From positions 1-52,033 of IMG/VR virus record IMGVR_UViG_3300033153_010635: 52,033 nt of DNA. The stretch is one strand, 5' to 3'. The translations under genes and the position numbers were made by a program. Origin of the DNA: a virus. The notes under the pieces were generated by a model. It ran no database searches, was not told where the DNA came from, and saw only the letters and a program-made list of their open reading frames with translations. Within the stretch, counting starts at the first letter, position 1, and the number at the start of each line of letters is the position of its first letter. Of the stretch, positions 34,565-42,834 are shown one piece after another.

Positions 34565-37500
34565 TGTAAAGACCTCTGAGGAAGCGAGTCTAAATCAGCG
34601 ACATCTTGTTGATCTTGTGGTTGCTGCTCTTGCTCTTGTGGTTGCTGTTGCTCGGCCTGCATTTGTGCCTGAGCCTGTTCCTGAGCTACCTTATCCTGCT
34701 CTCTTTGGTACTGTTTATCTTCCTGAGCAGTCTCGAACTCCCTATCTGCATTGGACTGATTTACTTCCATTTGCTTGTACTGTAAAAATGTTGCGTTCAA
34801 TACAACATCACCGTCATCTAGAGGATCCAGTCCCTCATCTACCCGAACCTCATTCACTGTCTTGTGGGTAGTTACCTCGGTTTGTCGAAGCTCCTGAGCC
34901 TCTTTCTGAGTAAGCTCATCCAAACCCACAAAATCAAGAAACAACATATCATCGAAAGGAGAAATAATATGCTTTGTAAGTGTTTTTGCGTAGTATCTAA
35001 GGAGAGGTCTAAGTCCTCTATCCTTAGATTTCTGGAGCTTGTGAACAGCCTGGGTATCAAATTTGATGTTGGTTTGTTCCGCGCCTGTAAACTCGTACCC
35101 AACCTCACCAGGATCAATACCACACACAGAACAAGTAGTGCGAATTAAGTACTCCAACCAACGCTGATACTCCATCTCCAGATTTGTTTTCTGGAGATTA
35201 ACATACTCGATAGCATCAGACATCATCACAGGGGTGCGAAATGCATTCTGAGTACCGGTAACGTTCGCCTGCCACTGTCGCTTGAATGACTCTAAGTAGT
35301 CGTCATCTACGTTGGCCCCTTTGATATTCAGCAAACCCTTGGGCATAGACCCTTGAGTAAAGGCATTAAGATTATATTGCTCAGCATACAGATGAGCAGT
35401 AATAATTAACACCAACATCTCAAAGTTGGAGACACCGTAGCCATTCCTGTAGATATCCGTCGTAGGATTCATCATACAGAACGCCAATTCCTTATCTCTA
35501 TATAGAGTCTGAATCTGTCCTCGAACCACCTGAACAAACTTCACAGGACCAAAACCCTGAGCTGGGTAATATCTCCTTCTAGGATCTAATCGAGGATTAA
35601 AAGAAGTATCTCCACCATAAAGACTATCTTGAGTTTCATTCTGGAATCTACCAGCTCTAGAACTCCGATATTGAATTGGATCGAAACCCCAGTCCTCGTC
35701 TGTAGCTGCTATGCGAATAGTAGCTCCATCAATGGCGAGAAATTCAAAAGGCTTTCCCGACAAATCTGGTACTATTTCGAAGCAATTGTGGCTAACAATC
35801 CCGTTGGCTAGATAGCTGTTATCCTCGTCCACTTCCATGTTGAACACTGGATACTCGTAAACTTCTTTGGAAGTAACACTGGATACTACTATATAAAAAT
35901 AATCATCATCCTGAATGAACGGTTCTCTGGATCTCTTTGGAGTAGGTACATCGAAATATCCTGATCTAATCAACAATTCGCGTAAATGAATCCCACTAAG
36001 ATTAGCTATGTATCGCTCTGAATTATGTCGTGTATAATCCGCATATTCCCAAAGCGTTTCCGGCTCAGTAACTTTTCTTGCGTAAATACCTAAGCCAGAG
36101 AGCAGTATACGAATACCACTAAATAAATTTGTAGACGTAGTACTAAAACTTGTCTGCTTGCCAAACGATCCATCTCCTAACAGATAGGCGATGATAAAGG
36201 ATTCCCTGGATTCCTTAGGAGACTCATACAACCATTCAGGAATGAGTAGATTACCGGATCCCCTTCCAAAATGCTCCACAAAAAAATCACGTAAACTTTT
36301 TGAGTAGGCAACTATGGATAAAGTATGCTTATCTTCTACCGGTAATATCGTGTAATTTACCCCTAAATCATCCAAACACTCAGTTATGCCTTCTACTAGA
36401 TCATCATCCTTGCCCGAATCTGCCAGTGAAAACTGAGTAATTGACTTACCTATACTACCCTCAGCACAATAAGCCCCACAAAGAAACGCAAAAGATTCAT
36501 CGAAATCTACGTTTTCATTACAAGGAGCTGAACTAATTTCAAAACCTAGCTTATCAGCTACGGATTTAACTTGCGAAATTAATTCAGGTCCATTACGTGT
36601 ATATTTTCCGTTAAGAATCTTATAAACAGTTTGCTGATGTACTCCCACTTTCTCAGCAATATCCGAATAGGGAATATTCGGATACTTTCGTTGCTTACTT
36701 TCCGGAAATACGCAAAAATCTACTGGCGACCCTTCTTCAATTGTAGGTTTTGGATAAACCAAATAGTGTCCCGACTTGATATCTTTTGCTTCTACCCACT
36801 TAGGTTTTATACCCTTATCTCTATACTGAGAAAAGCGAAAATAAGGGTGTGTGACTACTAAAAATGGATGCCCATCTGTAGCTGTTACCTTGATACCACC
36901 ACTACTAATTGTGTATAAACTACCTGTGTAGTTTCTACGCATAGTTTCGGTAACAACCCGCGACCTTCCATTCTTGTGAGTACGTACCTCCATGCCAGAA
37001 CATATGTTTTCTATGGGAATATTAGTTCCATCCCCTAATTCGATTAACGTACCAGCGGGAAGACACCCCTGGTCAAAAATAAGCAGGTCCTCTATGAATT
37101 TTTTTGTAAATGTATCAAGATCGTCTCTTTTATCCTTTCCTTTATCTCTCCCACAATTCATCAAGAAATTTTCGATGTCTAAAATAACTTCTTTTTCGGA
37201 ATCATTAAAAACATGCTCTTTGTCTTTGTGTTTTATCTCAAAACCTACGCCTGTAGATCCCTGCATAAGTCTTGAAGGAGAACAAAAAGAGACAACCTGG
37301 TCTTGTCTAGTTTTCACAATAGCGGAAATAATAGAGAGATTCTTGTGTAGACGTCTAAGAACATCGTACGAAAGTGATATTCTACGATCTTTGTACCCAA
37401 GCGAATAAACAAGAGACATCGGATCTGTAAAAACAGACTTTGGAAAACTGTCTCGACTAGAACTCTTACTTCCGCGCCTACCTTTCAAAAGTGTCAAATT

Positions 37501-37587
37501 CCCTTGAGGTCCAGATTGGACTTTTTCAGGACCGGTGGATATCATCCTTGGGCCTGTGTTTTTCTGCTCATCCCTCAGACGAATCAT
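34561..37587 (-). CDS. Portal protein interrupted by an intein
   Basis: A 1008-codon frame. Residues 1-174 and 602-1008 form the portal (581 residues when joined), with portal-type features such as VKTRQDQVVSF, KKFIEDLLIFDQG|CFEIV, NPTTDIYRNGYGVSNFEMLV and a Gln/Glu-rich C-terminal tail. Residues 175-601 are an intein. It precedes the InPase-headed protein and the capsid module. The portal forms the 12-subunit ring through which DNA is packaged and ejected. Splicing would be required to restore its helix-rich core. A GAGGAAG site lies upstream of ATG 37587. Confidence 0.82.
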   Translation of the reverse strand: MIRLRDEQKNTGPRMISTGPEKVQSGPQGNLTLLKGRRGSKSSSRDSFPKSVFTDPMSLVYSLGYKDRRISLSYDVLRRLHKNLSIISAIVKTRQDQVVSFCSPSRLMQGSTGVGFEIKHKDKEHVFNDSEKEVILDIENFLMNCGRDKGKDKRDDLDTFTKKFIEDLLIFDQGCLPAGTLIELGDGTNIPIENICSGMEVRTHKNGRSRVVTETMRRNYTGSLYTISSGGIKVTATDGHPFLVVTHPYFRFSQYRDKGIKPKWVEAKDIKSGHYLVYPKPTIEEGSPVDFCVFPESKQRKYPNIPYSDIAEKVGVHQQTVYKILNGKYTRNGPELISQVKSVADKLGFEISSAPCNENVDFDESFAFLCGAYCAEGSIGKSITQFSLADSGKDDDLVEGITECLDDLGVNYTILPVEDKHTLSIVAYSKSLRDFFVEHFGRGSGNLLIPEWLYESPKESRESFIIAYLLGDGSFGKQTSFSTTSTNLFSGIRILLSGLGIYARKVTEPETLWEYADYTRHNSERYIANLSGIHLRELLIRSGYFDVPTPKRSREPFIQDDDYFYIVVSSVTSKEVYEYPVFNMEVDEDNSYLANGIVSHNCFEIVPDLSGKPFEFLAIDGATIRIAATDEDWGFDPIQYRSSRAGRFQNETQDSLYGGDTSFNPRLDPRRRYYPAQGFGPVKFVQVVRGQIQTLYRDKELAFCMMNPTTDIYRNGYGVSNFEMLVLIITAHLYAEQYNLNAFTQGSMPKGLLNIKGANVDDDYLESFKRQWQANVTGTQNAFRTPVMMSDAIEYVNLQKTNLEMEYQRWLEYLIRTTCSVCGIDPGEVGYEFTGAEQTNIKFDTQAVHKLQKSKDRGLRPLLRYYAKTLTKHIISPFDDMLFLDFVGLDELTQKEAQELRQTEVTTHKTVNEVRVDEGLDPLDDGDVVLNATFLQYKQMEVNQSNADREFETAQEDKQYQREQDKVAQEQAQAQMQAEQQQPQEQEQQPQDQQDVADLDSLPQRSLH
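35785..37065 (-). mobile_element. Intein in portal protein, 427 aa, LAGLIDADG homing endonuclease and HTH
   Basis: It starts with Cys (TGT at 37063-37065) and ends SHN before Cys+1 (35782-35784). Block A is CLPAGTLIELGDG; block B has TDGH (in KVTATDGHPFLV); block F/G is VFNMEVDEDNSYLANGIVSHN. Two LAGLIDADG motifs (FLCGAYCAEGSIG near residue 195 of the intein; AYLLGDGSFG near 293) indicate a monomeric homing nuclease. An HTH (YSDIAEKVGVHQQTVYKIL) sits between. All splicing residues are present, so it is probably active. Confidence 0.9.
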
Positions 37588-38359
37588 TATTTACTTCCTC
37601 TTCTATACAGGGGTCCACTTCTTCATACAACCGCGAAGAAGATAAAATCTTTCCTTTCTGAAAAGCGGCCCAAACCAACTCTATAATATCCATCTTAAGA
37701 TCGTCTACCGAACCATTTTGAGACAATCCATAACTTTTATAATCAACTGAAAAATTTAGGACGGAATTTTTAAAATAATCGTCGTAAATTCCATTTATCT
37801 CTTTTCCATACCCAAGTTTTTTCAACACATATTGGATATCTACTAATTTTTTGTAGTCTATTTGCTTATGTACACTAGACCTGACCATATCAATCCAGGT
37901 TTCAAGCGCGGAACCCGGACAAGACGGATCTCCGAAATGGTAGTGCCCATACAATCCGCTTTCGTCTCTAATACCTAGCTCCCCCTTCAGGTACATCCAA
38001 ATACCAGACACAGCCTTCCTTTGACTAGAAGAAGGATCACCGGCACCCATAACCCACCTGGGATGATTGAACAAACCAGCGACTCCTACATGGACAGACT
38101 GGGAGATCGGAGCGTTGTAATCATCTACAAAATTGATATCCTCGCCAGTCCTGAAAACCTCAACTCGACCACCAGAATCTTTTAATGGTGTATGGTCCAC
38201 ATAGTAATTATACGGAATATTGGACGAAGAAAGCTCACCGAGTATTGAAGAAGTACCCGTTTGATGCACTACTACTCTGTTAAAAGCCGATTCTTCATCA
38301 AAATACTCTTCGTACGGTTGCTTAAGATTAGTTATGAAAATATAGTCTTGCCAATTCAT
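37568..38359 (-). CDS. N-acetylmuramoyl-L-alanine amidase (amidase_2) with C-terminal peptidoglycan-binding domain
   Basis: A 263-residue lysin. Zinc ligands expected of the amidase-2 fold are visible: H32 (VVVHQTGT) and H139/C147 (GHYHFGDPSCPG). The C-terminal about 80 residues resemble a PG_binding_1 repeat (VDIQYVLKKLGYG, then GIYDDYFKNSVLNF). It could be the endolysin or a virion-associated wall hydrolase. No signal peptide. It overlaps the portal start by 20 nt and the upstream gene as ATGA, an odd position for a lysis gene unless the holin is upstream (see 40244-40941). Confidence 0.8.
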   Translation of the reverse strand: MNWQDYIFITNLKQPYEEYFDEESAFNRVVVHQTGTSSILGELSSSNIPYNYYVDHTPLKDSGGRVEVFRTGEDINFVDDYNAPISQSVHVGVAGLFNHPRWVMGAGDPSSSQRKAVSGIWMYLKGELGIRDESGLYGHYHFGDPSCPGSALETWIDMVRSSVHKQIDYKKLVDIQYVLKKLGYGKEINGIYDDYFKNSVLNFSVDYKSYGLSQNGSVDDLKMDIIELVWAAFQKGKILSSSRLYEEVDPCIEEEVNNDSSEG

Positions 38360-39360
38360 AATACAACCACAAATTTTATTGATTTTTGTGTACGTTGCAT
38401 ACCTTCTTCCATCTTATTTAAAGCATCGTAGTACCTGGAATGCTCAGTCAAATGGTCCATCGCTATTTCCTTAGCGACTTCTTCAGAAGGGGTATGTTCT
38501 TTTTCTACCTTCGTTCCTTCACGAAGCTGATTTTGATCAAAATCATCAGGGGATTTACCGGAAGCCAGTCCCCCCTGTATTTTTTCCTTATCTTTTTTAT
38601 CTAAAGTAGTTCCAGGACTCCCCCACATACCACCAGTAACAAACATTCCTGGTTCAACATTCTTGGATTGATTGGATATTGGAGAAGATGATTTCAACAT
38701 ATCCGTCTTTATATAAAATAAAGAACGGGCAAATAAATGCTCTTGATGCGCCATTTTTCTACCCTTTTCCCGCTCTTTATGTACAGTTTTCTTTTTAACA
38801 GCATTGTCCATATTCTCTACATATGAATGGAGATGTTCAGCATCTATTTTCGACATAGAACCATCACCAGAATGAACAATATAGTGTCGAACGCCTTTAC
38901 TATCTTTAGAAGAACCCATTATCGTGTGGATAGCACCATTATGGTCCACGAGTTGCTTAGTTCTGTTGTGATTGCCTCTAGTGATCCCTGTATGATGGTA
39001 TTTATCAAGACCTTCAAGAGGATTACTTCCTTGAGAGTTTTGCTGCCCTTGTTGATTACCACCTACAACCAACATTTGATTTTGATCACTAGTACCAGTA
39101 TCTGTATCAGAACTTTTCTTACGTTTTTCCACTTCTTTGTGGGTGTTTCCGATGTTTCCAGAAGCCGCGCCTTTACCAGTACGATCTTTCATTTCTGTTT
39201 CGTATACCTGCGCCCCGCCTGGGCGTTGACCCAAAATCTTTCCTCCCCTACTTCCTCCACCAGATTTAGAAGAAGTACCTGCGGAAGTAGGGGAAGCTCC
39301 TGGGAGATGAAATTTACCACCAGCAGGAGCAGCGACAGCTTTAGAAACTATGAATTGCAC
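38356..39360 (-). CDS. Virion-operon protein with C-terminal DUF5661-like domain, 334 aa
   Basis: The start is GTG 39360 with GGAAG upstream. Residues 1-120 are Gly/Ser/Gln-rich and disordered. The C-terminal 60 residues (DDFDQNQLREGTKVEKEHT, then EVAKEIAMDHLTEH and YYDALNKMEE) match the DUF5661 pattern, an uncharacterised domain common in phages. The middle contains a His-rich stretch (YHHTGITRGNHNRTK). Function unknown. Confidence 0.7.
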   Translation of the reverse strand: MQFIVSKAVAAPAGGKFHLPGASPTSAGTSSKSGGGSRGGKILGQRPGGAQVYETEMKDRTGKGAASGNIGNTHKEVEKRKKSSDTDTGTSDQNQMLVVGGNQQGQQNSQGSNPLEGLDKYHHTGITRGNHNRTKQLVDHNGAIHTIMGSSKDSKGVRHYIVHSGDGSMSKIDAEHLHSYVENMDNAVKKKTVHKEREKGRKMAHQEHLFARSLFYIKTDMLKSSSPISNQSKNVEPGMFVTGGMWGSPGTTLDKKDKEKIQGGLASGKSPDDFDQNQLREGTKVEKEHTPSEEVAKEIAMDHLTEHSRYYDALNKMEEGMQRTQKSIKFVVVL

Positions 39361-39374
39361 AGCATCTTCCAGTG

Positions 39375-40190
39375 TTAGGGCTGGGAAACAACTCTAGGAT
39401 TCGTTGCTGGAATATACGCATTTGGATCTGCAATATCCACATTTGGATCCACAAAAGTGGACCCCTCCAAAGGAAGAACCTCCGCAGCACTTTTAGATCG
39501 TCTACGAATTCTCTTCGATTCTTTACCTGATGTACGAAGCTGATTATCCCTAAGTTGGTGCGAAGTCACCTTGTTTCGATACTGAGCATCAATCGAACGT
39601 CGCTTGGTAGGTTTTGAATGAGACGCTACAGTAGACCTAGATGTCCTACTTTGAGACCCAATTATTGACTGAACTCCAATATCATCTACAGTCCCTATCT
39701 CAGGGCTTGAAATATCGAAAGCATATTCTTCTGTGTGGATACGAACGAAAGTCACCGAGCCGTTACCCGTACCATATGAGTAAACTGATCCAGCCTCGAA
39801 ACTGACTATCTCGCCAACTTCGACTTTGGTAGACTCCTTTATAATCCTGCAAACTCTGGTTTCTTCTCCCTCGATTTCTTCGTACGTGATTTGCTCCAGC
39901 TCTTTATTCACAAAAAGAGTGCCAACCTGTACGATCAAAGACAAACACCCATCCTCACTGCAAACTACCCCGCTATTGGTTCCAGGTCCCATAGTCTCAA
40001 AAAAGACCTCGTAAGGACCGCGAAACACAGGCAACCTAGCTCCGAAAGAAGTTTTCTCCTCCCCAGCAAAACTAGAAGACAGTTGTGGAACTTTCATCTT
40101 TCTGGAAGTCTTAGAAGCTCGACGACCTTCCGGCTGAAACCCTTTTCTGTTTCGTTCTTTACGACGTAAAATTTCTCGTTCGCGTGACAT
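39375..40190 (-). CDS. Virion-operon protein with central beta domain and basic flanks, 271 aa
   Basis: The first 35 residues are very basic (REREILRRKERNRKGFQPEG). Residues about 55-165 are beta-rich, with cupin-like strands (VSFEAGSVYSYGTGNGSVTF). The C-terminal 90 residues are again basic and Ser-rich. GGAGAG precedes the ATG. It could bind DNA or capsid, but no family is recognised. Confidence 0.6.
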   Translation of the reverse strand: MSREREILRRKERNRKGFQPEGRRASKTSRKMKVPQLSSSFAGEEKTSFGARLPVFRGPYEVFFETMGPGTNSGVVCSEDGCLSLIVQVGTLFVNKELEQITYEEIEGEETRVCRIIKESTKVEVGEIVSFEAGSVYSYGTGNGSVTFVRIHTEEYAFDISSPEIGTVDDIGVQSIIGSQSRTSRSTVASHSKPTKRRSIDAQYRNKVTSHQLRDNQLRTSGKESKRIRRRSKSAAEVLPLEGSTFVDPNVDIADPNAYIPATNPRVVSQP

Positions 40191-40243
40191 TTATACTCTC
40201 CTTTCAAAAACAAATAAAATACAAACTAAATTTCTAATGCAAT

Positions 40244-40492
40244 TTAGATTAAAAATAAAGTTGCAATCAAAGAAACAAAAACGACTAGTAATCCAAGTAT
40301 TGTAACTCCAAGAGCCCTCACGGATTCGTTACTAAACGTATCCAACGACGTACTAACAATCCTGTGCGACCCGCTGTAACGGCGGACAATGTTGAGATCA
40401 CAGATGTCAGCGCCTCCACCTGATCCATCCTCATCGCCATGGTAAATATCCCTGACAACACTGAGATTGTTACTCCCACTGTTAGCAGCCAT
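40244..40492 (-). CDS. Small C-terminally anchored membrane protein, 82 aa (lysis candidate)
   Basis: A hydrophilic N-terminus of 58 residues is followed by one strong transmembrane segment at residues 60-82 (LGVTILGLLVVFVSLIATLF). A perfect AAGGAGG site lies 7 nt upstream of ATG 40492. The N-terminal 58 codons are nested out of frame within the 3' end of the 207-aa gene. Position and one-TM topology would fit a holin, spanin-like or anti-holin partner of the nearby amidase; that is inference. No signal peptide. Confidence 0.65.
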   Translation of the reverse strand: MAANSGSNNLSVVRDIYHGDEDGSGGGADICDLNIVRRYSGSHRIVSTSLDTFSNESVRALGVTILGLLVVFVSLIATLFLI

Positions 40493-40941
40493 AAAAACTC
40501 CTCCTTCGGAGTAGTAGTTTTTTCTACTATTTCTGTTCTTGATGGTGTGTCTGTTGCCAATCGAAGAAGTTCGATTGCTAGATTAGTTCGATCTTCGTAG
40601 GTCTTAGGTAAGTCTACAACTACATCAGAAAAAGCGCCAAAATCCAAACCATCAGGGTATTCACCGCTATTGACAAACATTATTTTAACAGAAGAATTTG
40701 CTTTTACAGCTTCACAAACTCTCCTTCCAGAAAAGATGCTTTTCGCACCACAAGAACAAACCAGCACAGCGTCAGGATTTATTTCCATCAAATCCTTAAC
40801 TAATTTTTTATCTCCGTATTTCACAAGAAAAAATTTGAGACTTACAGGTGAGTGTTCCAAAGAATCGAAAAATTCAACATCAGACACAACTGCAATCTTC
40901 TTGAACTTCTCACGATCAAAATAAGGCAGTTGTTTTATCAT
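40318..40941 (-). CDS. Protein with Rossmann-like N-terminus and C-terminal membrane segments, 207 aa
   Basis: The start is ATG 40941 (AGGGG 7 nt upstream; the GTG one codon earlier is less likely). Residues 15-130 alternate helix and strand (KIAVVSDVEFFDSLE, PDAVLVCSCGAKSIF, SSVKIMFVNSG) in a receiver-like arrangement. Residues about 149-171 are a transmembrane helix (LWLLTVGVTISVLSGIFTMA), possibly with a second near 177-195. It overlaps the 82-aa gene by 175 nt. A membrane-anchored sensor or lysis regulator is possible. Unrecognised family. Confidence 0.6.
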   Translation of the reverse strand: MIKQLPYFDREKFKKIAVVSDVEFFDSLEHSPVSLKFFLVKYGDKKLVKDLMEINPDAVLVCSCGAKSIFSGRRVCEAVKANSSVKIMFVNSGEYPDGLDFGAFSDVVVDLPKTYEDRTNLAIELLRLATDTPSRTEIVEKTTTPKEEFLWLLTVGVTISVLSGIFTMAMRMDQVEALTSVISTLSAVTAGRTGLLVRRWIRLVTNP

Positions 40942-40998
40942 CACCTAACCCCTTTAAAACTCCAACCAAACACAAAAACTACCACACACCACACTATT

Positions 40999-41147
40999 TT
41001 AATACATATGGTAGAATATCGAAATCGTCACATCATTCCCACCAAGGTCAGGTAGGTTTGTGCAATGCCGTGAATGCGATCTTCTATGATCTCAAGAGCC
41101 GCATATACCTCATCAAAGCGTGGATCATAGTCTCTTTCCATTACCAT
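40999..41147 (-). pseudogene. Internally deleted copy of the 138-aa gene at 11369-11785
   Basis: From ATG 41147 the product begins MVMERDYDPRFDEVYAALEI and continues with IHGIAQTY; the intact gene reads MGLMEHQYDSRFEALEDHIHGIAKVY. In a different frame the DNA then encodes DVTISIFYHMY and TAA, matching the C-terminal TVTMSIFYHTY. About 87 codons are missing in between and the frame is broken. DNA similarity continues past the stop (ACACTATTTTAATAC versus ACATTATTTCAATAC). It is a clear decayed duplicate. Confidence 0.85.
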
Positions 41148-41213
41148 AATATTTTGCTCCAAAGAAGTGGGAACCGCCAGATAGCCGACAGCTACAACAC
41201 TCTGACATACTAT

Positions 41214-41242
41214 GTTATCTCAAAAATCAGCTGAGCTTTCAA
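41214..41242 (-). promoter_or_regulatory. Candidate leftward promoter of the late block
   Basis: TTGAAA (41237-41242) with GATAAC (41214-41219) at 17-nt spacing. The -35 context AGACCTTGAAA matches the AGACCTTGACA context of the promoter at 49545-49573. It lies upstream of the membrane-protein genes and the gene remnant. The weak -10 lowers confidence. Confidence 0.35.
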
Positions 41243-41311
41243 GGTCTTTATACTAAGGATACATATGGAGCCTTGCTAGAACTAGAGGTAGGCAACTACA
41301 TACTTAGATTA

Positions 41312-41340
41312 TTGCCAATTTCCGGTATTTTTAGTATCAT
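41312..41340 (+). promoter_or_regulatory. Promoter for the rightward regulator gene
   Basis: TTGCCA (41312-41317) and TATCAT (41335-41340) are separated by exactly 17 nt. The expected start (about 41347) leaves a leader of fewer than 20 nt, and no Shine-Dalgarno precedes the ATG at 41365, so the message may be translated in nearly leaderless fashion. Confidence 0.55.
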
Positions 41341-41364
41341 GTTCTATGAAATAGACACACTAAT

Positions 41365-42150
41365 ATGGCTAAAATGACGAAAAATAAAAGATGGACTGAT
41401 ACTTTAGTCACATACCTTAGAAACAACTACTATAAAAAAACTGTATTTGAACTATCCTCGATTCTTGACAGATCAGAAACTTCCATCAGATGGAAAGCAC
41501 AACAAATTGGTCTAAAAAAATACAGGAAATGGTCTCAAAAAGAGACCAATCTACTTTTATTCTACGTAGGACACCTACATCTAGATCAAATATCAGAGAC
41601 TTTAGATAGAAGCATCCCATCCATAAAATGTAAATTAAATGAACTCGGCACAACTCAATCTAGAGGAAAATACTCTCTAAGAGAAATCTCTAGAATTACC
41701 AAGTACGACAGAAGAACTATTATAGCTGCAAAGAAAAAAATAGGGCAGAAATGGGCCAGAGTTGGAACAAAATATTACAGAATAACCTACGAACAGCTTT
41801 ATGAACTTTTAGCTGTTTTGGGATCTCCAGCTAAATTTGTAACAAAAAGCGGCAACGAAGCCGATTTATGGGCTCCTAATCTAGGACTCTCGTGTTGTGC
41901 TGGGTGTGAAACCAGTGGCAATGAAAACGCAGAAAAACATAAACAATACGGTTTGTGTAGATCGTGTTTCTGGTCTCTTTTTGGAAAAAACCTAAACGTT
42001 ATCAGATTTGAGACAATGAAGATGTACGTGGATATTCTACTCAGGAATGGACACAAGATACTGCACCATGAACACCCATTCACTCAAATAAGAAACATGT
42101 CACTGAAAGTAAACTTGGAAAACCTTAGAAAAATAATCACTCAATTATAG
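41365..42150 (+). CDS. Multi-HTH DNA-binding protein with zinc motif, 261 aa (regulator)
   Basis: The only convincing rightward gene in the first 49 kb. Two related SANT/HTH-like units lie at residues 10-50 (WTDTLVTYLRNNYYKKT, then RSETSIRWKAQQIG) and 55-95 (WSQKETNLLLFYVGH, then RSIPSIKCKLNELG). A third HTH is at 103-145 (YSLREISRITKYDRRTIIAA). A Cys motif near 177-200 (CCAGCE, then LCRSCFW) probably binds zinc. It converges with the UDG gene, their ends overlapping by 14 nt. Likely a sequence-specific transcriptional regulator. Confidence 0.75.
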   Translation: MAKMTKNKRWTDTLVTYLRNNYYKKTVFELSSILDRSETSIRWKAQQIGLKKYRKWSQKETNLLLFYVGHLHLDQISETLDRSIPSIKCKLNELGTTQSRGKYSLREISRITKYDRRTIIAAKKKIGQKWARVGTKYYRITYEQLYELLAVLGSPAKFVTKSGNEADLWAPNLGLSCCAGCETSGNENAEKHKQYGLCRSCFWSLFGKNLNVIRFETMKMYVDILLRNGHKILHHEHPFTQIRNMSLKVNLENLRKIITQL

Positions 42151-42787
42151 AAACCCAGTCTATCTCCTCCTCTCCCATTTCTCGAATAATGCTGTTGACC
42201 TCTAAGAAAATTTTACTATTCTGGAAACTTCTTCCATCCGACATTGGAAACGGATTAGAAGAAAAAAGAATCCTGTTTGGTTGAGTAATTAACCTATGTT
42301 TTCTTTGCGCAATGTCTCCCAGCAAAACAAAAATAACCGGATCGAAATTATCGTTTATGTACTTAACGACAAAATCTGTAAACTCTTCCCACTCAGGATG
42401 GCTTCTAGAGAATCCATATTTTGTTGTCAAAAAGGAGTTCAATAAAAATACACCTTGATACATCCACGACATTAAAGTCTTGTCTCTTGGAACTTCGCCA
42501 TACTCTTGCTCAACTTCCTCAAAAATACTCTCAAGAGAAATAGTGGTTATTCCATTCTCTTCGCACCCAAAAGCCACACCAGTTGCGTGACCGGCAGGGT
42601 TAGGATCTCTACCTATAATCACCACCAAAATATCCTCTGGACAACACTCATTAAACACTCTAAAAATATTTTCTGGTTTCGGTTCACACCTGTATTTTGA
42701 ATACTCATATTTTATCTTTTCAATTAATAATTTGAAATATTTCTTTTCAAATTCGTTCTTAAAAATATCTCTCCATTCTTTTAGCAC
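42137..42787 (-). CDS. Family-1 uracil-DNA glycosylase homologue with altered active site
   Basis: The core aligns with Ung throughout: water-activating loop GRDPNPAGHATGVAF (canonical GQDPYH-x-G-x-A-x-G-x-AF), GVFLLNSFLT (LLNxxLT), HPEWEEFTD, and leucine-loop region NPFPMSDGR (canonical HPSPLS), ending EEIDWVSI. The catalytic Asp and the Asn of LLN are kept, but the gate Tyr is Asn and the catalytic His of HPSP is Asn. The start is set at GTG 42787 (GGAG 6 nt upstream), because the ATG at 42844 lies upstream of the terminator. Likely a base-excision enzyme with changed specificity or a binding-only protein. Confidence 0.85.
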   Translation of the reverse strand: MLKEWRDIFKNEFEKKYFKLLIEKIKYEYSKYRCEPKPENIFRVFNECCPEDILVVIIGRDPNPAGHATGVAFGCEENGITTISLESIFEEVEQEYGEVPRDKTLMSWMYQGVFLLNSFLTTKYGFSRSHPEWEEFTDFVVKYINDNFDPVIFVLLGDIAQRKHRLITQPNRILFSSNPFPMSDGRSFQNSKIFLEVNSIIREMGEEEIDWVSIIE

Positions 42788-42797
42788 TCTTTTCTCC

Positions 42798-42834
42798 AAA
42801 AGAAAACGGGGTACCCACATAAGTAGATACCCCG
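42798..42834 (-). terminator. Intrinsic terminator of the AT-hook gene
   Basis: On the minus strand CGGGGTA (42828-42834) pairs with TACCCCG (42807-42813) around a 14-nt loop and is followed by TTTTCTTTT (42798-42806). It ends 10 nt before the GTG start of the UDG gene, so UDG expression depends on read-through. Confidence 0.8.
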
